Source of the DNA: Muricea muricata
Taxonomy: Eukaryota > Cnidaria > Anthozoa > Malacalcyonacea > Plexauridae
Assembly (NCBI GenBank): GCA_963855995.1
Contig: OY979716.1
Span: 24,046,283 to 24,110,282, forward strand
Reading direction: 5' to 3'
Length of the DNA: 64,000 nucleotides
Within the stretch, counting starts at the first letter, position 1. Each line of letters opens with the position of its first letter. Positions 44,201-59,200 of this stretch are shown in pieces. Made by a program: the position numbers and the translations under genes. Under the pieces are notes generated by a model. That model saw nothing but the letters and a program-made list of their open reading frames with translations, had not been told where the DNA came from and did not search any database.

Positions 44201-47200
44201 GGTCTATAAAAACAACGATGCATTCACATTTTTCACTTATGCCATTTCAATTGAAGGCTCAAAGATCATTATGTCATTAACTAATAATTTGAGTATAATA
44301 TAAACGTATAATTTTAGATTAGTGCGCCTTAACTATGAGAATTATTTAATGTGCCATTGATCAAATAATTTTTTTTACAGTAACATCAAGTTAATGTTAC
44401 GTGATTTTTTATTCAAGCAACTGTATTCTTGAGGTTTATATATTGTGTTCTATAAATGTTTGTCATGCAATTGAAAAGAATAGACACATTTAGCGATCTA
44501 AGAAAATCGAAACGAAAATCTACGTCCACAGTTGAAAGGAGCGCTCCAAAATTAGTATAACTGCAGAGTTTCATGAAAAACATTATAATATCAGGAAATG
44601 GCCATGCGAAGTTTGTAGAGTTCATATACAACGGAAGTGGGTGTTCAATTACTTCCGCCGCGTGAACAGCTACATAAATAGTAAAATGGTCATAATATTT
44701 GCATTTTATAGTATTTCTTCTTAAAAGTTTGCGACTACACTAATTTTGTTGCCTTCTTTCCAACTGTGGTGATAGGTTTTCCGTTTCTTCCCTTGAAAAG
44801 CGCAGATACATGCACGCGTAGCAAGCTATTTTTGCGAGGCTATTTTGCAGGTGCAGTTACATGATCCTTGAGTGATTGTACAGTTAGCATTGGTGTGGGA
44901 TTCATTGGTTGAGTTGTTTTGACATTCGTCTATATCTACAATAATAGTGTATTAGAAATATCATCTTAATATAGGCTGAAGCAAAAACCATTCTTTTTCA
45001 GTTTGTGCGAAACGCAGTTCATGATTTGAAACAATCAGGGATCTTATAGTTCATTTGTGTTGAGACACTGCGTGTCCAGAAGCTCTAAATAACAATATAA
45101 TCAGCTCATTTCCCAGTATTCCAGTCACTGTTTACAAAAGCTGTCTTGATAATTAACGATGTCTTTTATACATCTGGATGCGTACTCTTATACAGGATCA
45201 CAATTATACTAGAACCTTGTGTCAAATAATTTTAACTGAACATTCGACAATACACTTCTTATACTTGTTAAGCTTTGTGCAAACACGACGTAAATTTATT
45301 ATTGCAGTAATAAATTTACGTGGTGTTTCCACAAAGCTTAACAAGTATATTGTATTCACCATGCAAACGTACAAGAAACTTAATACACTTCTTGGAAAAA
45401 ATAAAGTTGAAGTACGCGTACGTTTGCACCGAAAGTATAGATACTTGCCCCAGATCACTATGGCGGCAAGCTGCATTCAGACGGGTGAAATAGAGGGGCT
45501 ATTTGCCCAGGCTAAAGGCCCCTTCTACTCCAAATAATAACTTAATAAAAATTAAAAAAGTGAGTTGTGTCCATGGGAAAGGTCCCCAAAATGATTTTTG
45601 CCGCCCCATTTTGACCGCTCCTGCATGATGGTGCCACAAACAAAGGAATAACCCAAATGTTGATATGGTTTTCACTTCAGTTAAGTTCCTTACGAAAACT
45701 CTCTAAGTTTATCATAATCTTGTGCAAATGCCCACGATAAAACTTTAACTACTGCAATACCAAATGTATAAAATATTTTTCATGTTGATACACGAGTGGA
45801 AATTGAAAAAACGTGAAATTGGGCGGAAATACGAAACCCGCATCGCGATGTTCCAAATGCATCAATACCAGAAAAATGCTTTATATTTTTTTGTAAATAC
45901 AACAAACATTGTAAAATAACTTTAACAGGTCAGAAGAGGTTTTATCTACACGGCTATTAGCGAATGACCGTTTCGAGTTTACAAATGCTTTAAATTATAA
46001 TTGCCTATTGGCCAAGGAATTTATGTTCGAGTCTCTATAGCACAGATTGCAGAGAGCGTGCGAATAAATAACTTGTTCAGCCAACGTCTCGTAGCTAGTC
46101 TATTATCGTGACCGCGCATCCTCCATGTGTCGTCTTGTGTAAAAGAGTCCGTCAAAATCTAATAGTAGGAATCAGGAATCCACTAGTTCGAATATAGAAT
46201 CCACTTCTATGAGTCAAAAATCTGGTATCCTTTTTGGATTCCTCTTACACGTCACAATCAAAACGACCTTGATCAACGAAGGTATTTACCAAACAGAAAA
46301 TATTTTTAACAACTTAACTTGTGCTAAGAGTTCTATGTCAACTACTTAAGGAATGATAGTTTGCATAAAACGTCATGGCGGCTATATTGGAGGAATTACA
46401 CAAAAGAATATGTTATTTGCTCCAATGTTGGATCCGTTCGGCGTGGGTGGCTGACATAGTCTTGCGCATATCGAGAGATTGATTGCAAATCAAGAATTGA
46501 AAACGTCTATCAGTGATGTAAAGTTTAGAAATTTCTACAGACATTCAGAAATTTTAAAAGACATTTCATACCTGTACAATTAATCCCGTCTCCATGGAAA
46601 CCCTTTTTGCAGTTGCAGTTATATGATCCTGCAGTGTTTGTGCATTTAGCATTGATGTGGCATTCATTGGTCGAATCGTTTGAACATTCGTCTGTATCTA
46701 TAATAGTGTATTAGATCTTTCAGTGGACGAGAACTATCAGCGTAATTGAGCTGCTGAAGAAAACACTCCTATCTGAGGACTTCCAAGGATGGTTTGCCGA
46801 TCAGTTGCATTGGGACATGCTACCATGCACAGTATAGAGAATAGACAGTAGGGCCACTGAATTGAAGTTCGTGTCTCTACACATATTACATTACGCATTT
46901 AATTATGAATATGCCAGCCACTCAATCGCATTTTCTGGCCAATAAACTGCCCTGTTGGGTAGCCTTTCTTCCCATTCCATATACTGTGATGTAACAATTG
47001 TTAAGGGGCTAAAAAATAGAAGGTTTAATGAATAGACGTTAGAGGGCCTTACACACGCAGGTGTTAAGCGATGAATTGCAATGCATTGTGGGAAACATGT
47101 AGGAAAAATTTACTTTGTATTTATATGTGTTGAAAAAAGCGTAACGTCTATTTAAAATACGTACCCTATGCTACTGAATTAAAGATGTGATGTTCGTCAT

Positions 47201-50200
47201 GTGAAATTTAGTAATTTTCCTCAAACAGCAAATTTGAAAGACATTTTATACCTGTACAATTATTCCCGTCTCCATCGAAACCAAGTTTGCAGTTGCAGTT
47301 ATATGATCCTGCAGTGTTTGTGCAGGTAGCATTGATGTGGCATTCATTAGTCGAGTCGTTTGAACATTCGTCTATATCTACAATAGTGTATTAGATCTTT
47401 CAGTGGATGAGAAATACCAGCGTGATTGAGCTGCTGAAGAAAACACTCCTGTCTGAGGACTTCCAAGGATCAATTGCATTGGGACATGCTACCATGCACA
47501 GCATAGGGAATAAACAGTAGAGGCACTGAATTGAAGTTCGTGTCACTACGCATATTACATTACGCATCTAATTACGAATATGCCAGCCACTCAATCGCAT
47601 TTTCTGGCCAATAAACTGCCCTGTTGCGTAGCCTTACTTCCCATTCCATATACTGTGATGCAACGATTGTTAAGGGGGCAAAAAATAAAAGCTTTAGTCA
47701 ATAGACGTTAGAGGCCCTTACTCACGCAAGTGTTAAACGATAAATTGCAATGCATTGAGGGAAACATGTAGAAAATATTTACTTTCTATTTATATGCATT
47801 GAAAATCGCGTAACGACTATTTAAAATACGTACCCTATGCTACTGAATTAAAGATTTGATGTTCGTCATGTGAAATTTAGTAATTTTCCCCAAACAGCAA
47901 ATTTGAAAGACATTTTATACCTGTACAATTATTCCCGTCTCCATCGAAACCAAGTTTGCAGTTGCAGTTATATGATCCTGCAGTGTTTGTGCAGGTAGCA
48001 TTGATGTGGCATTCATTGGTCGAGTCGTTCGAACATTCGTCTGTATCTGCAATAGTGTATTAGTCTTTCAGTGGATGAGAACTACCAGCGTAATTGAGGT
48101 GCTGGAGAAAACACTCCTATGTGAGGACTTCCGAGGATGGTTTGCAGATCAATTGCATTGGGACATGCTACCATGCACAGTATAGCGAATAGAGAGTAGA
48201 GGCACTGAATTGAAGGTCGTGTCTCTACGCATATTACATAACGCATCTAACTACTAATATGCCAGCCACTCAATCGCATTTTCTGGCCAATAAACTGCCC
48301 TGTTGGGTAGCCTTACTTCCCATTCCATATACTATGATGCAACGATTGTTAAGGGGGCAAAAAATAAAAGCTTTAGTCAATAGACGTTAGAGGGCCTTAC
48401 TCACGCCAGTGTTAAACGATAAATTGCAATGCATTGTGGGAAACATGTAGAAAATATTTACTTTCTATTTATATGCATTGAAAATCGCGTAACGTCTATT
48501 TGAAATACGTACCCTATGCTACTGAATTGAAGATGTGATGTTCGTCATGTGAAATTTAATAATTTTTCCCAAACAGCAAATTTGAAAGACATTTTATACC
48601 TGTACAATTATTCCCGTCTCCATCGAAACCAATTTTGCAGTTGCAGTTATATGATCCTGCAGTGTTTGTGCAAGTAGCATTGATGTGGCATTCATTGGTC
48701 GAGTCGTTTGAACATTCGTCTGTATCTACAATAGTGTATTAGTCTTTCAGTGGATGAGAACTACCAGCGTAATTGAGGTGCTGGAGAAAACACTCCTATG
48801 TGAAGACTTCCGAGGATGGTTTGACGATCAATTGCATTGGGACATGCTACCATGCACAGTATAGCGAATAGAGAGTAGAGGCACTGAATTGAAGGTCGTG
48901 TCTCTACGCATATTACATTACGCATCTAATTACTAATATGCCAGCCACTCAATCGCATTTTCTGGCCAATAAACTGCCCTGTTGGGTAGCCTTACTTCCC
49001 ATTCCATATACTGTGATGCAACGATTGTTAAGGAGACAAAAAATAAAAGCTTTAGTCAATAGACGTTGAGGGCCTTACTCACGCCAGTGTTAAACGATAA
49101 ATTGCAATGCATTGTGGGAAACATGTAGAAAATATTTACTTTCTATTTATATGCATTGAAAATCGCGTAACGTCTATTTGAAATACGTACCCTATGCTAC
49201 TGAATTGAAGATGTGATGTTCGTCATGTGAAATTTAATAATTTTTCCCAAACAGCAAATTTAAAAAACATTTTATACCTGTACAATTATTCCCGTCTCCA
49301 CCGAAACCAATTTTGCAGCTGCAGTTATATGATCCAGCAGTGTTTGTGCAGGTAGCATTCATGTGGCATTCATTGGTCGAGTCGTTTGAACATTCGTCTA
49401 TATCTACAATAGTGTATTAGATCTTTCAGTGGATGAGAAATACCAGCGTGATTGAGCTGCTGAAGAAAACACTCCTGTCTGAGGACTTCCAAGGATCAAT
49501 TGCATTGGGACATGCTACCATGCACAGCATAGGGAATAAACAGTAGAGGCACTGAATTGAAGTTCGTGTCACTACGCATATTACATTACGCATCTAATTA
49601 CGAATATGCCAGCCACTCAATCGCATTTTCTGGTCAATAAACTGCCCTGTTGCGTAGCCTTACTTCCCATTCCATATACTGTGATGCAACGATTGTTAAG
49701 GGGGCAAAAAATAAAAGCTTTAGTCAATAGACGTTAGAGGCCTTTACTCACGCCAGTGTTAAACGATAAATTGCAATGCATTGAGGAAAACATGTAGAAA
49801 ATATTTACTTTCTATTTATATGCATTGAAAATCGCGTAACGACTATTTAAAATACGTACCCTATGCTACTGAATTAAAGATTTGATGTTCGTCATGTGAA
49901 ATTTAGTAATTTTCCCCAAACAGCAAATTTGAAAGACATTTTATACCTGTACAATTATTCCCGTCTCCATCGAAACCAAGTTTGCAGTTGCAGTTATATG
50001 ATCCTGCAGTGTTTGTGCAGGTAGCATTGATGTGGCATTCATTGGTCGAGTCGTTCGAACATTCGTCTGTATCTACAATAGTGTATTAGTCTTTCAGTGG
50101 ATGAGAACTACCAGCGTAATTGAGGTGCTGGAGAAAACACTCCTATGTGAGGACTTCCGAGGATGGTTTGCAGATCAATTGCATTGGGACATGCTACCAT

Positions 50201-53200
50201 GCACAGTATAGCGAATAGAGAGTAGAGGCACTGAATTGAAGGTCGTGTCTCTACGCATATTACATAACGCATCTAACTACTAATATGCCAGCCACTCAAT
50301 CGCATTTTCTGGCCAATAAACTGCCCTGTTGGGTAGCCTTACTTCCCATTCCATATACTGTGATGCAACGATTGTTAAGGGGGCAAAAAATAAAAGCTTT
50401 AGTCAATAGACGTTAGAGGGCCTTACTCACGCCAGTGTTAAACGATAAATTGCAATGCATTGTGGGAAACATGTAGAAAATATTTACTTTCTATTTATAT
50501 GCATTGAAAATCGCGTAACGTCTATTTGAAATACGTACCCTATGCTACTGAATTGAAGATGTGATGTTCGTCATGTGAAATTTAATAATTTTTCCCAAAC
50601 AGCAAATTTGAAAGACATTTTATACCTGTACAATTATTCCCGTCTCCATCGAAACCAAGTTTGCAGTTGCAGTTATATGATCCTGCAGTGTTTGTGCAAG
50701 TAGCATTGATGTGGCATTCATTGGTCGAGTCGTTTGAACATTCGTCTGTATCTACAATAGTGTATTAGTCTTTCAGTGGATGAGAACTACCAGCGTAATT
50801 GAGGTGCTGGAGAAAACACTCCTATGTGAAGACTTCCGAGGATGGTTTGACGATCAATTGCATTGGGACATGCTACCATGCACAGTATAGCGAATAGAGA
50901 GTAGAGGCACTGAATTGAAGGTCGTGTCTCTACGCATATTACATTACGCATCTAATTACTAATATGCCAGCCACTCAATCGCATTTTCTGGCCAATAAAC
51001 TGCCCTGTTGGGTAGCCTTACTTCCCATTCCATATACTGTGATGCAACGATTGTTAAGGAGGCAAAAAATAAAAGCTTTAGTCAATAGACGTTAGAGGGC
51101 CTTACTCACGCCAGTGTTAAACGATAAATTGCAATGCATTGTGGGAAACATGTAGAAAATATTTACTTTCTATTTATATGCATTGAAAATCGCGTAACGT
51201 CTATTTGAAATACGTACCCTATGCTACTGAATTGAAGATGTGATGTTCGTCATGTGAAATTTAATAATTTTTCCCAAACAGCAAATTTAAAAAACATTTT
51301 ATACCTGTACAATTATTCCCGTCTCCACCGAAACCAATTTTGCAGCTGCAGTTATATGATCCAGCAGTGTTTGTGCAGGTAGCATTCATGTGGCATTCAT
51401 TGGTCGAGTCGTTTGAACATTCGTCTATATCTACAATAGTGTATTAGATCTTTCAGTGGATGAGAAATACCAGCGTGATTGAGCTGCTGAAGAAAACACT
51501 CCTGTCTGAGGACTTCCAAGGATCAATTGCATTGGGACATGCTACCATGCACAGCATAGGGAATAAACAGTAGAGGCACTGAATTGAAGTTCGTGTCACT
51601 ACGCATATTACATTACGCATCTAATTACGAATATGCCAGCCACTCAATCGCATTTTCTGGCCAATAAACTGCCCTGTTGCGTAGCCTTACTTCCCATTCC
51701 ATATACTGTGATGCAACGATTGTTAAGGGGGAAAAAAATAAAAGCTTTAGTCAATAGACGTTAGAGGCCCTTACTCACGCCAGTGTTAAACGATAAATTG
51801 CAATGCATTGAGGGAAACATGTAGAAAATATTTACTTTCTATTTATATGCATTGAAAATCGCGTAACGACTATTTAAAATACGTACCCTATGCTACTGAA
51901 TTAAAGATTTGATGTTCGTCATGTGAAATTTAGTAATTTTCCCCAAACAGCAAATTTGAAAGACATTTTATACCTGTACAATTATTCCCGTCTCCATCGA
52001 AACCAAGTTTGCAGTTGCAGTTATATGATCCTGCAGTGTTTGTGCAGGTAGCATTGATGTGGCATTCATTGGTCGAGTCGTTCGAACATTCGTCTGTATC
52101 TACAATAGTGTATTAGTCTTTCAGTGGATGAGAACTACCAGCGTAATTGAGGTGCTGGAGAAAACACTCCTATGTGAGGACTTCCGAGGATGGTTTGCAG
52201 ATCAATTGCATTGGGACATGCTACCATGCACAGTATAGCGAATAGAGAGTAGAGGCACTGAATTGAAGGTCGTGTCTCTACGCATATTACATTACGCATC
52301 TAATTACGAATATGCCAGCCACTCAATCGCATTTTCTGGCCAATAAACTGCCCTGTTGGGTAGCCTTACTTCCCATTCCATATACTGTGATGCAACGATT
52401 GTTAAGGGGGCAAAAAATAAAAGCTTTAGTCAATAGACGTTAGAGGCCCTTACTCACGCCAGTGTTAAACGATAAATTGCAATGCATTGAGGGAAACATG
52501 TAGAAAATATTTACTTTCTATTTATATGCATTGAAAATCGCGTAACGACTATTTAAAATACGTACCCTATGCTACTGAATTAAAGATTTGATGTTCGTCA
52601 TGTGAAATTTAGTAATTTTCCCCAAACAGCAAATTTGAAAGACATTTTATACCTGTACAATTATTCCCGTCTCCATCGAAACCAAGTTTGCAGTTGCAGT
52701 TATATGATCCTGCAGTGTTTGTGCAGGTAGCATTGATGTGGCATTCATTGGTCGAGTCGTTCGAACATTCGTCTGTATCTACAATAGTGTATTAGTCTTT
52801 CAGTGGATGAGAACTACCAGCGTAATTGAGGTGCTGGAGAAAACACTCCTATGTGAGGACTTCCGAGGATGGTTTGCAGATCAATTGCATTGGGACATGC
52901 TACCATGCACAGTATAGCGAATAGAGAGTAGAGGCACTGAATTGAAGGTCGTGTCTCTACGCATATTACATAACGCATCTAACTACTAATATGCCAGCCA
53001 CTGAATCGCATTTTCTGGCCAATAAACTGCCCTGTTGGGTAGCCTTACTTCCCATTCCATATACTGTGATGCAACGATTGTTAAGGGGGCAAAAAATAAA
53101 AGCTTTAGTCAATAGACGTTAGAGGGCCTTACTCACGCCAGTGTTAAACGATAAATTGCAATGCATTGTGGGAAACATGTAGAAAATATTTACTTTCTAT

Positions 53201-56200
53201 TTATATGCATTGAAAATCGCGTAACGTCTATTTGAAATACGTACCCTATGCTACTGAATTGAAGATGTGATGTTCGTCATGTGAAATTTAATAATTTTTC
53301 CCAAACAGCAAATTTAAAAAACATTTTATACCTGTACAATTATTCCCGTCTCCACCGAAACCAATTTTGCAGCTGCAGTTATATGATCCAGCAGTGTTTG
53401 TGCAGGTAGCATTCATGTGGCATTCATTGGTCGAGTCGTTTGAACATTCGTCTATATCTACAATAGTGTATTAGATCTTTCAGTGGATGAGAAATACCAG
53501 CGTGATTGAGCTGCTGAAGAAAACACTCCTGTCTGAGGACTTCCAAGGATCAATTGCATTGGGACATGCTACCATGCACAGCATAGGGAATAAACAGTAG
53601 AGGCACTGAATTAAAGTTCGTGTCACTACGCATATTACATTACGCATCTAATTACTAATATGCCAGCCACTCAATCGCATTTTCTGGCCAATAAACTGCC
53701 CTGTTGGGTAGCCTTATTTCCCATTCCATATACTGTGATGCAACGATTGTTAAGGAGGCAAAAAATAAAAGCTTTAGTCAATAGACGTTGAGGGCCTTAC
53801 TCACGCCAGTGTTAAAGGATAAATTGCAATGCATTGTGGGAAACATGTAGAAAATATTTACTTTCTATTTATATGCATTGAAAATCGCGTAACGTCTATT
53901 TGAAATACGTACCCTATGCTACTGAATTGAAGATGTGATGTTCGTCATGTGAAGTTTAATAATATTTCCCAAACAGCAAATTTAAAAGACATTTTATACC
54001 TGTACAATTATTCCCGTCTCCACCGAAACCAATTTTGCAGCTGCAGTTATATGATCCAGCAGTGTTTGTGCAGGTAGCATTCATGTGGCATTCATTGGTC
54101 GAGTCGTTTGAACATTCGTCTATATCTACAATAGTGTATTAGATCTTTCAGTGGATGAGAAATACCAGCGTGATTGAGCTGCTGAAGAAAACACTTCTGT
54201 CTGAGGACTTCCAAGGATCAATTGCATTGGGACATGCTACCATGCACAGCATAGGGAATAGACAGTAGAGGCACTGAATTAAAGTTCGTGTCACTACGCA
54301 TATTACATTACGCATCTAATTACGAATATGCCAGCCACTCAATCGCATTTTCTGGCCAATAAACTGCCCTGTTGCGTAGCCTTACTTCCCATTCCATATA
54401 CTGTGATGCAACGATTGTTAAGGGGGCAAAAAATAAAAGCTTTAGTCAATAGACGTAAGAGGGCCTTACTCACGCCAGTGTTAAACGATAAATTGCAATG
54501 CATTGTGGGGAACATGTAGAAAGTATTTACTTTCTATTTATATGCATTGAAAATCCCGTAACGTCTATTTAAAATACGTACCCTATGCTACTGAGTTGAA
54601 GATGTGATGTTCGTCATGTGAAATTTAGTAATTTTCCCCAAACAGCAAATTTGAAAGACATTTTATACCTGTACAATTATTCCCATCTCCATCAAAACCA
54701 ATTTTGCAGTTGCAGTTATATGATCCTGCAGTGTTTGTGCAGGTAGCATTGATGTGGCATTCATTGGTCGAGTCGTTTGAACATTCGTCTGTATCTACAA
54801 TAGTGTATTAGATCTTTCAGTGGATGAGAAATACCAGCGTGATTGAGCTGCTGAAGAAAACACTCCTGTCTGAGGACTTCCAAGGATCAATTGCATTGGG
54901 ACATGCTACCATGCACAGCATAGGGAATAAACAGTAGAGGCACTGAATTAAAGTTCGTGTCACTACGCATATTACATTACGCATCTAATTACTAATATGC
55001 CAGCCACTCAATCGCATTTTCTGGCCAATAAACTGCCCTGTTGGGTAGCCTTATTTCCCATTCCATATACTGTGATGCAACGATTGTTAAGGAGGCAAAA
55101 AATAAAAGCTTTAGTCAATAGACGTTGAGGGCCTTACTCACGCCAGTGTTAAAGGATAAATTGCAATGCATTGTGGGAAACATGTAGAAAATATTTACTT
55201 TCTATTTATATGCATTGAAAATCGCGTAACGTCTATTTGAAATACGTACCCTATGCTACTGAATTGAAGATGTGATGTTCGTCATGTGAAGTTTAATAAT
55301 ATTTCCCAAACAGCAAATTTAAAAGACATTTTATACCTGTACAATTATTCCCGTCTCCACCGAAACCAATTTTGCAGCTGCAGTTATATGATCCAGCAGT
55401 GTTTGTGCAGGTAGCATTCATGTGGCATTCATTGGTCGAGTCGTTTGAACATTCGTCTATATCTACAATAGTGTATTAGATCTTTCAGTGGATGAGAAAT
55501 ACCAGCGTGATTGAGCTGCTGAAGAAAACACTTCTGTCTGAGGACTTCCAAGGATCAATTGCATTGGGACATGCTACCATGCACAGCATAGGGAATAAAC
55601 AGTAGAGGCACTGAATTGAAGTTCGTGTCACTACGCATATTACATTACGCATCTAATTACGAATATGCCAGCCACTCAATCGCATTTTCTGGCCAATAAA
55701 CTGCCCTGTTGCGTAGCCTTACTTCCCATTCCATATACTGTGATGCAACGATTGTTAAGGGGGAAAAAAATAAAAGCTTTAGTCAATAGACGTTAGAGGC
55801 CCTTACTCACGCCAGTGTTAAACGATAAATTGCAATGCATTGAGGGAAACATGTAGAAAATATTTACTTTCTATTTATATGCATTGAAAATCGCGTAACG
55901 ACTATTTAAAATACGTACCCTATGCTACTGAATTAAAGATTTGATGTTCGTCATGTGAAATTTAGTAATTTTCCCCAAACAGCAAATTTGAAAGACATTT
56001 TATACCTGTACAATTATTCCCGTCTCCATCGAAACCAAGTTTGCAGTTGCAGTTATATGATCCTGCAGTGTTTGTGCAGGTAGCATTGATGTGGCATTCA
56101 TTGGTCGAGTCGTTCGAACATTCGTCTGTATCTACAATAGTGTATTAGTCTTTCAGTGGATGAGAACTACCAGCGTAATTGAGGTGCTGGAGAAAACACT

Positions 56201-59200
56201 CCTATGTGAGGACTTCCGAGGATGGTTTGCAGATCAATTGCATTGGGACATGCTACCATGCACAGTATAGCGAATAGAGAGTAGAGGCACTGAATTGAAG
56301 GTCGTGTCTCTACGCATATTACATTACGCATCTAATTACGAATATGCCAGCCACTCAATCGCATTTTCTGGCCAATAAACTGCCCTGTTGGGTAGCCTTA
56401 CTTCCCATTCCATATACTGTGATGCAACGATTGTTAAGGGGGCAAAAAATAAAAGCTTTAGTCAATAGACGTTAGAGGCCCTTACTCACGCCAGTGTTAA
56501 ACGATAAATTGCAATGCATTGAGGGAAACATGTAGAAAATATTTACTTTCTATTTATATGCATTGAAAATCGCGTAACGACTATTTAAAATACGTACCCT
56601 ATGCTACTGAATTAAAGATTTGATGTTCGTCATGTGAAATTTAGTAATTTTCCCCAAACAGCAAATTTGAAAGACATTTTATACCTGTACAATTATTCCC
56701 GTCTCCATCGAAACCAAGTTTGCAGTTGCAGTTATATGATCCTGCAGTGTTTGTGCAGGTAGCATTGATGTGGCATTCATTGGTCGAGTCGTTCGAACAT
56801 TCGTCTGTATCTACAATAGTGTATTAGTCTTTCAGTGGATGAGAACTACCAGCGTAATTGAGGAGCTGGAGAAAACACTCCTATGTGAGGACTTCCGAGG
56901 ATGGTTTGCAGATCAATTGCATTGGGACATGCTACCATGCACAGTATAGCGAATAGAGAGTAGAGGCACTGAATTGAAGGTCGTGTCTCTACGCATATTA
57001 CATAACGCATCTAACTACTAATATGCCAGCCACTGAATCGCATTTTCTGGCCAATAAACTGCCCTGTTGGGTAGCCTTACTTCCCATTCCATATACTGTG
57101 ATGCAACGATTGTTAAGGGGGCAAAAAATAAAAGCTTTAGTCAATAGACGTTAGAGGGCCTTACTCACGCCAGTGTTAAACGATAAATTGCAATGCATTG
57201 TGGGAAACATGTAGAAAATATTTACTTTCTATTTATATGCATTGAAAATCGCGTAACGTCTATTTGAAATACGTACCCTATGCTACTGAATTGAAGATGT
57301 GATGTTCGTCATGTGAAATTTAATAATTTTTCCCAAACAGCAAATTTAAAAAACATTTTATACCTGTACAATTATTCCCGTCTCCACCGAAACCAATTTT
57401 GCAGCTGCAGTTATATGATCCAGCAGTGTTTGTGCAGGTAGCATTCATGTGGCATTCATTGGTCGAGTCGTTTGAACATTCGTCTATATCTACAATAGTG
57501 TATTAGATCTTTCAGTGGATGAGAAATACCAGCGTGATTGAGCTGCTGAAGAAAACACTCCTGTCTGAGGACTTCCAAGGATCAATTGCATTGGGACATG
57601 CTACCATGCACAGCATAGGGAATAAACAGTAGAGGCACTGAATTAAAGTTCGTGTCACTACGCATATTACATTACGCATCTAATTACTAATATGCCAGCC
57701 ACTCAATCGCATTTTCTGGCCAATAAACTGCCCTGTTGGGTAGCCTTATTTCCCATTCCATATACTGTGATGCAACGATTGTTAAGGAGGCAAAAAATAA
57801 AAGCTTTAGTCAATAGACGTTGAGGGCCTTACTCACGCCAGTGTTAAAGGATAAATTGCAATGCATTGTGGGAAACATGTAGAAAATATTTACTTTCTAT
57901 TTATATGCATTGAAAATCGCGTAACGTCTATTTGAAATACGTACCCTATGCTACTGAATTGAAGATGTGATGTTCGTCATGTGAAGTTTAATAATATTTC
58001 CCAAACAGCAAATTTAAAAGACATTTTATACCTGTACAATTATTCCCGTCTCCACCGAAACCAATTTTGCAGCTGCAGTTATATGATCCAGCAGTGTTTG
58101 TGCAGGTAGCATTCATGTGGCATTCATTGGTCGAGTCGTTTGAACATTCGTCTATATCTACAATAGTGTATTAGATCTTTCAGTGGATGAGAAATACCAG
58201 CGTGATTGAGCTGCTGAAGAAAACACTTCTGTCTGAGGACTTCCAAGGATCAATTGCATTGGGACATGCTACCATGCACAGCATAGGGAATAGACAGTAG
58301 AGGCACTGAATTAAAGTTCGTGTCACTACGCATATTACATTACGCATCTAATTACGAATATGCCAGCCACTCAATCGCATTTTCTGGCCAATAAACTGCC
58401 CTGTTGCGTAGCCTTACTTCCCATTCCATATACTGTGATGCAACGATTGTTAAGGGGGCAAAAAATAAAAGCTTTAGTCAATAGACGTAAGAGGGCCTTA
58501 CTCACGCCAGTGTTAAACGATAAATTGCAATGCATTGTGGGGAACATGTAGAAAGTATTTACTTTCTATTTATATGCATTGAAAATCCCGTAACGTCTAT
58601 TTAAAATACGTACCCTATGCTACTGAATTGAAGATGTGATGTTCGTCATGTGAAATTTAGTAATTTTCCCCAAACAGCAAATTTGAAAGACATTTTATAC
58701 CTGTACAATTATTCCCATCTCCATCAAAACCAATTTTGCAGTTGCAGTTATATGATCCTGCAGTGTTTGTGCAGGTAGCATTGATGTGGCATTCATTGGT
58801 CGAGTCGTTTGAACATTCGTCTGTATCTACAATAGTGTATTAGATCTTTCAGTGGATGAGAAATACCAGCGTGATTGAGCTGCTGAAGAAAACACTCCTG
58901 TCTGAGGACTTCCAAGGATCAATTGCATTGGGACATGCTACCATGCACAGCATAGGGAATAAACAGTAGAGGCACTGAATTAAAGTTCGTGTCACTACGC
59001 ATATTACATTACGCATCTAATTACTAATATGCCAGCCACTCAATCGCATTTTCTGGCCAATAAACTGCCCTGTTGGGTAGCCTTATTTCCCATTCCATAT
59101 ACTGTGATGCAACGATTGTTAAGGAGGCAAAAAATAAAAGCTTTAGTCAATAGACGTTGAGGGCCTTACTCACGCCAGTGTTAAAGGATAAATTGCAATG

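Noticed and set aside
45178-45537. 119-codon frame across the hairpin, with an antisense frame
   Set aside because: The palindrome creates frames on both strands; no protein signature.
54328-54519. Open frame of 63 codons on the plus strand, identical at 58,360 and 59,697
   Set aside because: It lies in EGF introns antisense to the gene and is identical only because of the 4,032- and 1,337-bp duplications. The same interval in other units has stops, so it is not conserved as coding.
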